Source: an uncultured Rhodospirillales bacterium | Lineage (GTDB): Bacteria; Pseudomonadota; Alphaproteobacteria; Acetobacterales; Acetobacteraceae | Reading direction: 5' to 3' | NCBI GenBank assembly: GCA_903835235.1 | Contig: CAILMF010000006.1 | Span: forward strand, 1 to 64,000 | Length of the DNA: 64,000 nt | Shown here: positions 58,151 through 64,000 of the stretch, piece by piece | Position numbering within the stretch: the first letter of the stretch is position 1 | How the letters are laid out: the number at the start of each line of letters is the position of its first letter | The notes under the pieces: generated by a model | What the model saw: only the letters and a program-made list of their open reading frames with translations | Told to the model about the DNA's origin: nothing | Databases searched by the model: none | Translations under genes and position numbers: made by a program

Positions 58151-59745
58151 CAGCGCGCCGCCGGGCGGATGTCTTGCGCGCGGGTCAGCTCATCGGCGCG
58201 GGCCTGGTGCTGCAGGCCGCGGCGCATGGCCCAGATATTGGTCTGGATGTGCAGCGGGATGATGCCGACATCGTCCATCGCCATCTGCGTGGCTTCGCGC
58301 AGCAGGGCTTCGCGCTTCGGGTTGTCCAGCTCCACCATGGCGCGCTCCACCAGCGCATCCAAGGCGCGGTTGGAGTAGTGGCCGCGGTTGCTGGCGCCCC
58401 AGCCCTTCTCGCGGCTGATGGTGGCAACCAGGTTGCGCAGCGGGTTGCTGGCCTCACTGCCGCTGCTGCCCCAGCCGATCAGCCAGGCGGAGAGTTCGGT
58501 GCGGGCGGCGCGGCCGACGAAGGTGGACCAGGTCTGCGCCTCCACGCTGGTGCGCAGGCCCACGCGCGTCCACATCTGGCCGATGGCCTGGGCGATGCGG
58601 GCGTCGTTGATGTAGCGGTCGTTCGGGCTGTTCAGGGTGATGCGGAAGCCATTGGGGAAGCCGGCCTCGGCCAGCAGGCGGCGGGCTTCGTCCGGGTTGG
58701 CGCGCGGCGCTTCCAGCCCCGGCACGTAGCCGAAGCTGCCGGCCGGCAGGAACTGGCCGGAGGGCGTCGAGGCGCCTTCCATCACGCGCTCGGCGATGGC
58801 GTGGCGGTCGATGGCCAGGCTCAGCGCGCGGCGGACGCGGACATCCTTCAGCGGGTTGGGCTCAAGCGGCTTGCCGTCATTGTCGGTGATGAAGGGGGTG
58901 GCGCCGGCGCGGGAATGGTCCAGGCCCAGGAAGATGATGCGCTGGCCCACGGTCTCGCTGAGCGTGATGCGCGCCTCGCGGCGCAGGCGGGCGAGGTCGG
59001 CGGTGGGGACCTGGTCGATGAAGTCGACATCGCCGGCCAGCAGTGCCGCGGTGCGGGCGGCGTCGTTGGTGACCATGCGGTAGGTGACGCGGGCGAAGCC
59101 CGGGGCGCCGCCCCAGTAGGTCTCGTTGCGGGCGAACTCGATCCGGTCGCCGTTGCGGTGTTCCACCACGCGCCAGGGGCCGGTGCCCTGGGCGGCGCGG
59201 CCGCTGTTGAAGTCCTCGGTCGTCGCGTTCTCCGCCGTCTCCTTGTCGATGATGCGGAGGTTGGAAAGGTCCGTCGGCATCAGCGGGTAGGGCGCGGCGG
59301 TGCGCAGCCGGATGGTGTGGGCGTCGACGATCTCCACCCCGGTGATGGGCCGGGTGTAGAGCGCGAAGGAGGAGGGGCTGTTGGGCACGCGCGGCACGCG
59401 GTGCAGGGTGAAGGCCACGTCCTCCGCGGTGAAGGGGTTGCCGTTGTGGAAGGTGACGCCTTCCCGCAGCTTGAACTCCCAGGTGGTGGGGTCCACCGCG
59501 CGCCAGGAGACGGCCAGGCCCGGGATGTCGCGGTCACGCGCGTCCCGGTTGACCAGGCTGTCGAAGATCATGTCCGCGACGGCGTTGTTGGGCGAGAGCT
59601 GGTGGTAGTGCGGGTCCAGCGAGGTGATCGGCGCACCGACCGCCATGGTCAGCGCCGGTGCCGGTGCCTGGGCTGCTGCGTCCCTGGGCAGCAGCGACAC
59701 CACGCCGCACGCGACCAGGGCAGCCGCCAAATGAATGCGCGCCAT
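58150..59745 (-). CDS. Peptide ABC transporter substrate-binding protein A
   Basis: 531 residues, family 5 (OppA/DppA-like) periplasmic receptor. Signal peptide with cleavage after AAAQA. Motifs: APITSLDPHYHQLSPNNAVADMIFDSL, the signature WEFKLREGVTFHNGNPFTAEDVAFTLHRV, TGPWRVVEHRNGDRIEFARNETYW, RRALSLAIDRHAIAERVMEG. First gene of a five-gene ABC operon. Homologous over its full length to the divergent receptor downstream of the shared promoter. Confidence 0.95.
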   Translation of the reverse strand: MARIHLAAALVACGVVSLLPRDAAAQAPAPALTMAVGAPITSLDPHYHQLSPNNAVADMIFDSLVNRDARDRDIPGLAVSWRAVDPTTWEFKLREGVTFHNGNPFTAEDVAFTLHRVPRVPNSPSSFALYTRPITGVEIVDAHTIRLRTAAPYPLMPTDLSNLRIIDKETAENATTEDFNSGRAAQGTGPWRVVEHRNGDRIEFARNETYWGGAPGFARVTYRMVTNDAARTAALLAGDVDFIDQVPTADLARLRREARITLSETVGQRIIFLGLDHSRAGATPFITDNDGKPLEPNPLKDVRVRRALSLAIDRHAIAERVMEGASTPSGQFLPAGSFGYVPGLEAPRANPDEARRLLAEAGFPNGFRITLNSPNDRYINDARIAQAIGQMWTRVGLRTSVEAQTWSTFVGRAARTELSAWLIGWGSSGSEASNPLRNLVATISREKGWGASNRGHYSNRALDALVERAMVELDNPKREALLREATQMAMDDVGIIPLHIQTNIWAMRRGLQHQARADELTRAQDIRPAAR

Positions 59746-59837
59746 GAACTCCCCCGTGATGATTTCCCTGCGGCGGGCATGCTAGCAGTGGGCCAGCGCC
59801 TTCGCCAGCGCTACGCCACCTGACCGGGGATCACCAG
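59746..59837. promoter_or_regulatory. 92-bp divergent promoter of the two peptide-binding proteins
   Basis: Both start codons face away from this gap, so promoters for the ABC operon and for the lone receptor must lie here or just inside the genes. Ribosome binding sites are GGGGGAG on the minus side and CCGGGGATCAC on the plus side. CCAGCGCCTTCGCCAGCGCT carries a repeated CCAGCGC. No clear -35/-10 pair could be assigned by eye. Confidence 0.5.
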
Positions 59838-61433
59838 ATGCCACATCGCCTGCGCCGAGCTTCGCTTGCCCTTCTGGCCCTGCTGGGCGCCGCGCCGACG
59901 GGCGCGCTGACGCTGAAGCCTGCCGCGGCGCAGACGCTGGATATCGGCATCGGCGGGGCGATCACCTCGGTGGACCCGCATTTCTACAATGCGGCGCCGA
60001 ACAACTCGCTGTCCATGCATATCTTCGACCGCCTGGTGGAGCGCGACGCCAAGGCGCAGCCCTACCCGGGCCTGGCCGCCAGCTGGCGCTCGGTCAGCGA
60101 GACGGTGTGGGAGTTCAAGCTGCGGCCGGGGGTGACCTGGCATGACGGCAAGCCCTTCACCGCCGACGATGTCGCCTTCACGATAGAGCGCACGCCGAAC
60201 GTGCCGAACAGCCCCGGCGGCTTCGGCGGCTTCGTGCGCGCCATCACGCGGGTGGAGGTGGTGGACCCGCTGACCCTGCATTTCCACACCGCGCGGCCGC
60301 ATCCGCTGCTGCCGACCGAACTGGCGTCGGTGGCCATCATCTCCCGCCATGCCGGCCAGGGCGCCAGCACCGATGACTACAATTCCGGCAAGGCGGCCAT
60401 CGGCACCGGGGCGTACCGGCTGGGCGAGTATCGCAGCGGCGACCGCACCGTGCTGCTGCGGAACGACGGCTATTGGCGCGGGCGGGAGCCCTGGGAGCGG
60501 GTGAATTACCGCTTCATCGGCAATGACGCCGCGCGGTCCGCCGCGCTGCTGGCCGGCGATGTGCAGATGATCGACCAGGTGCCGACCAGCGACCTGCCGC
60601 GGCTGCGCGCCGATGCCCGGGTGACCGTGAGTGAGACGCTGGGGCTGCGGGTGATCTACGTGGAAACCGACCATTCGCGCACGGGCAGCGTGCCCTTCGT
60701 GCTGGACAATGACGGCAAGCCGTTGGCGACCAACCCGTTCCACGACATCCGGGTGCGCCGCGCGCTGAGCATCTCCATCAATCGGCAGGCGCTGGCCGAG
60801 CGGGTGATGGAGGGCACCGCGCAGCCGACCGGGCAGTGGTTGCCGCCGGGCACCTTTGGCTACAACCCCGATGTGACGGTGCCGCGCTTCGACCCCGATG
60901 CGGCCAAGCGGCTGCTGGCGGAGGCGGGCTTCCCCAACGGCTTCCGCATGACCCTGCACAGCCCGAATGACCGCTATCCGAATGACGCGCGCACGGCGCA
61001 GGCGGTGGCGCAGATGTGGACCCGGATCGGCATCCGCACCGAGGTGGAGGCGCTGCCCTGGGCCAGCTTCGCCGCGCGCAGCAACCGGCAGGAATTCGGC
61101 ATGCGCCTGGCCGGCTGGGGCAGCACCACCGGGGAGGCGAGCTATACGCTGGTCAACATCACCGGCACCTATGACCGCGCCAGGCTGACCGGCGCCAGCA
61201 ACGTGATGCGCTACAGCAACCCGGCGCTGGACGCGCTGACCGAGCGCGCGGTGGCGACGCTGGACAACGACCAGCGCGCGGCGCAGCTGCGCGAGGGGGT
61301 GCGGGTGGCGATGGAGGATATGGCCTTCATCCCGCTGTTCCAGCTGGTCAACAGCTGGGCGCTGAAGCGCGGCCTGCGCTACGAGGCGCGGATGGACGAG
61401 CGCACGGTGGCGATGGGCGTGCGCCCGCAATAG
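59838..61433 (+). CDS. Peptide ABC transporter substrate-binding protein B
   Basis: 531 residues, the same length as receptor A, and colinear: ITSVDPHFYNAAPNNSLSMHIFDRL, WEFKLRPGVTWHDGKPFTADDVAFTIERT, GAYRLGEYRSGDRTVLLRNDGYW, RRALSISINRQALAERVMEG and AEAGFPNGFRMTLHSPNDRYPND, each with a near-identical counterpart in A. Signal peptide with LKPAAAQ cleavage. It has no permease of its own here and probably feeds the divergent complex with a second ligand range. A hairpin covers its stop codon. Confidence 0.95.
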   Translation: MPHRLRRASLALLALLGAAPTGALTLKPAAAQTLDIGIGGAITSVDPHFYNAAPNNSLSMHIFDRLVERDAKAQPYPGLAASWRSVSETVWEFKLRPGVTWHDGKPFTADDVAFTIERTPNVPNSPGGFGGFVRAITRVEVVDPLTLHFHTARPHPLLPTELASVAIISRHAGQGASTDDYNSGKAAIGTGAYRLGEYRSGDRTVLLRNDGYWRGREPWERVNYRFIGNDAARSAALLAGDVQMIDQVPTSDLPRLRADARVTVSETLGLRVIYVETDHSRTGSVPFVLDNDGKPLATNPFHDIRVRRALSISINRQALAERVMEGTAQPTGQWLPPGTFGYNPDVTVPRFDPDAAKRLLAEAGFPNGFRMTLHSPNDRYPNDARTAQAVAQMWTRIGIRTEVEALPWASFAARSNRQEFGMRLAGWGSTTGEASYTLVNITGTYDRARLTGASNVMRYSNPALDALTERAVATLDNDQRAAQLREGVRVAMEDMAFIPLFQLVNSWALKRGLRYEARMDERTVAMGVRPQ

Positions 61434-61440
61434 CGGGCGC
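61421..61440. terminator. Perfect hairpin spanning the stop codon of binding protein B
   Basis: GCGCCCGC (61421-61428), AATA, GCGGGCGC (61433-61440); the TAG stop is inside loop and stem. The 12-base arm CGCCCGCAATAG (61422-61433) returns inverted as CTATTGCGGGCG at 61499-61510, and CGCCCGCTATT at 61531-61541 covers the stop of the convergent lrp gene. The 103-bp gap between the two genes is therefore a nest of related palindromes and a likely two-way terminator. Confidence 0.55.
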
Positions 61441-61536
61441 GGGGCCCGTGACGGGGGCGCCCGCAGGAGCGCGGCGAGGTGCCCGCGCGGGGCGCCTGCT
61501 ATTGCGGGCGAAGCGCGGGTGTCGCGGTGGCGCCCG

Positions 61537-61998
61537 CTATTCCTCGGGGTCGGCCGGGGCGACCGGCAGGATGCTGGTTTCCTTCAGCGTGGCGAAGGCC
61601 AGCAGGGTTTCCACGCGCTGGCACATCGGGCGAAGTTCCTCGGCCAGGAAACTGTCCAGAGCCGCCAGGTCGGGCAGGCGCAGCTTCATCAGGTAGGTCC
61701 AGCTGCCGGTCACCGCGTGGCATTCCAGCACCTGGTCCCACTTCTTCAGCGCGCGGCGGAAGGCGGTGTCCTCTCGCCCCGGGGCCACCGCCAGCAGCAG
61801 GTGCACCAGCAGCGGGCAGCCGGCATGCACCGGGTCCAGGTCGGCGCGCCAGCCGCGGATGACTCCCCGTTCCTCCAGCCGCTTGACCCGTTCCGCGGTA
61901 GCGGAGACGGAAAGCCCCGCGACCTTGGCAAGTTCAGCGAGGCCCGCGCTGCCGTCCTGCTGCAGCGCAACAGTGATATTGCGGTCAATCTCGTCCAT
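61537..61998 (-). CDS. Lrp/AsnC family transcriptional regulator
   Basis: 153 residues. N-terminal winged HTH (LDRN-type start MDEIDRNITVALQQDGSAGLAELAKVAGLSVSATAERVKRLEERGVIRGW), then the RAM ligand-binding domain (LLVHLLLAVAPGREDTAFRRALKKWDQVLECHAVTGSWTYLMKLRLPDLAALDSFL). HAVTGSWTYL is the usual effector-contact region. It responds to amino acids in this family, so control of the adjacent peptide transporter is plausible but unproven. A 183-bp gap separates it from the thiolase. Confidence 0.93.
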   Translation of the reverse strand: MDEIDRNITVALQQDGSAGLAELAKVAGLSVSATAERVKRLEERGVIRGWRADLDPVHAGCPLLVHLLLAVAPGREDTAFRRALKKWDQVLECHAVTGSWTYLMKLRLPDLAALDSFLAEELRPMCQRVETLLAFATLKETSILPVAPADPEE

Positions 61999-62181
61999 GA
62001 CCGGACCTTATGCGCCCCGGTTGGCTTTGGGAAGGAAGGAATGCGGCGGCCTGCTCCGGGCCGGGGCGGTCGCAGCGCGCCGGATACGCCCTGCCGGGCC
62101 TATGCCATGCGCTGCAACCAGTTGAATTCACGACGAAAAGCGCCCCGGGGCGCGCCGTGTCGGGGCGGCTGTTCCGCCGGT

Positions 62182-63384
<1,203 letters not shown>

Positions 63385-63436
63385 GGGCGTGCCTTCCCGT
63401 TTTTATGGTTGTGGCGGCAGCTTAGCGCCTGATCGT

Positions 63437-63519
63437 CGCCGGTGGAATCACCGGCGGCGTGGATCGGCCGCGCAAACAGGAGCTGGAGACTGTCGGACGC
63501 TTCAGCAGCCGTCCGACAG
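63437..63519. terminator. Two hairpins between the thioesterase and thiolase genes
   Basis: CGCCGGTG-GAAT-CACCGGCG (63437-63456) is a perfect 8-bp stem, and CTGTCGGACG (63490-63499) with CGTCCGACAG (63510-63519) a perfect 10-bp stem with a 10-nt loop. Both lie downstream of the thioesterase stop in its direction of transcription, and the first is about 53 bp upstream of the thiolase ATG. Probable termination of the thioesterase transcript; a role as thiolase operator is possible. Confidence 0.45.
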
Positions 63520-63573
63520 GCTCTCGCGTGAGGGGGCGGGGCCTGTCATGGCCAGGCCTTGGCCCGGGCGGGG

Positions 63574-64000
63574 CTACTTCTCGCCCAGGATCTTCCAGAC
63601 GCCGTCGGAGGCCATGACCAGGCGATCTCCCACTCGCAACTCGCCGGAGACGAAGACCACCGATTTCGTCACCCGCTCCACCTTCGGCGTCATGGTCACG
63701 AAGTCGCCGGGGCGGGCGGGGGAGATGAAGCGGTTGTTCAGCTGAATGGTCGAGACCGGCTTCTGCTTGACCGCGAACCACACGCTGGCGCCCAGCAGGT
63801 CGTCCATGAAGGTCATCAGCATGCCGCCATGCACCACGCCGCCGACATTGGCGTGGCGCGGCTCGGCCAGGAAGCCGAAGCGGTAGCCATCCTCGAACTT
63901 CTTCGACCAGAAGGTGCCGACCACCTGAGGGAAACCCCGCTCGGGCAGCACCTTCCAGCCATCGGCCAGGGGATCGTACGGGGACGCGCCCCCAGCCGCG
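63574..64000 (-). CDS. PaaI-type hotdog thioesterase (5' end outside window)
   Basis: 142 codons are visible. Hotdog signature: FGFLAEPRHANVGGVVHGGMLMTFMDDLLGASVW with the catalytic-site HGG, then STIQLNNRFISPARPGDFVTM. The frame is open to the right edge: codons before the GTG at 63951 read AGGASPYDPLADGWK, and PLADGWKVLPERGFPQVVG resembles the N-terminus of this family, so the start lies beyond 64000. Hydrolyses aryl- or acyl-CoA thioesters. Its neighbour is the thiolase, also a CoA enzyme. Confidence 0.88.
   Translation of the reverse strand, partial: AAGGASPYDPLADGWKVLPERGFPQVVGTFWSKKFEDGYRFGFLAEPRHANVGGVVHGGMLMTFMDDLLGASVWFAVKQKPVSTIQLNNRFISPARPGDFVTMTPKVERVTKSVVFVSGELRVGDRLVMASDGVWKILGEK

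Overview
The window looks like chromosome of a very GC-rich alphaproteobacterium. The best guess is an Acetobacteraceae of the Roseomonas type. The evidence is the complex I accessory subunit NDUFA12 next to MlaD and a DUF2155 protein, the sppA-ihfB-lapA-pyrF-trpF block, and eight orphan Bug/TctC-type periplasmic binding proteins. Codon use is strongly GC-biased except in one gene (19408-20100). I see no rRNA, integrase, transposase, phage gene or CRISPR array. One tRNA gene (tRNA-Phe, GAA) is present.

Layout. 1-6759 (minus) is the 5' 2,253 codons of a giant modular cellulase: a CBM2-like module, 13 tandem Calx-beta domains, a second CBM2-like module, a 14th Calx-beta, a GH5 catalytic domain, and the start of an FG-GAP-like region that runs off the window. 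6966-11098 (minus) is a tightly packed housekeeping operon (M20 hydrolase, sppA, ihfB, lapA-like, pyrF, trpF). 11162-16319 (plus) is a catabolic-looking operon: FGGY/glycerol kinase, a two-part AtuA-type protein, a GH1-like glycosidase and an SDR dehydrogenase. 16337-25341 holds an allantoate/carbamoylase-type M20 enzyme, a ModA-like lipoprotein, a class II aldolase, an AT-richer PD-(D/E)XK nuclease-like gene, an Atm1-type ABC exporter, a Nudix protein, a Bug protein, rpmB and tRNA-Phe. 25647-28256 is a bacterial calpain with an intact Cys/His/Asn triad and an 80-residue tandem repeat tail.

28358-34002 contains a nitroreductase and four Bug proteins, one translationally coupled to a cupin. 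34185-35648 (minus) is the envelope/respiratory cluster NDUFA12-mlaD-small protein-DUF2155. 35806-38079 has a 511-residue protein that ends in a ribonucleotide-reductase-type TSCPD domain but lacks room for a full reductase, and a RidA protein. 38080-38505 is a repeat-bearing intergenic region. 38506-43743 contains a double-GNAT gene followed by a DUF482-DMT transporter-DUF2075 nuclease/helicase chain, the last three with overlapping stop and start codons. 44635-54046 carries an EEP hydrolase, two MFS carriers, a PPK2 kinase, three recently duplicated Bug genes, a nitrilase-family amidase and NAD kinase. 54054-61433 is an oligopeptide-type ABC operon (minus) ending in two tiny lipoprotein genes, with a paralogous second binding protein facing it. 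The right edge has an Lrp/AsnC regulator, a thiolase and a PaaI-type thioesterase cut by the window end.

Common theme: scavenging of organic acids, peptides and glycosides. There are ten periplasmic binding proteins for carboxylates or peptides, one ModA-like lipoprotein, several amidohydrolases, two glycoside hydrolases and a calpain. The cellulase and calpain start without signal peptides and consist largely of repeats, which suggests export by a type I route (inference). The strongest candidates for undescribed biology are the kinase/AtuA/GH1/SDR operon, the modular cellulase with its three-domain higher-order repeat, the calpain, the TSCPD protein, the DUF2075 chain and the two micro-lipoproteins.
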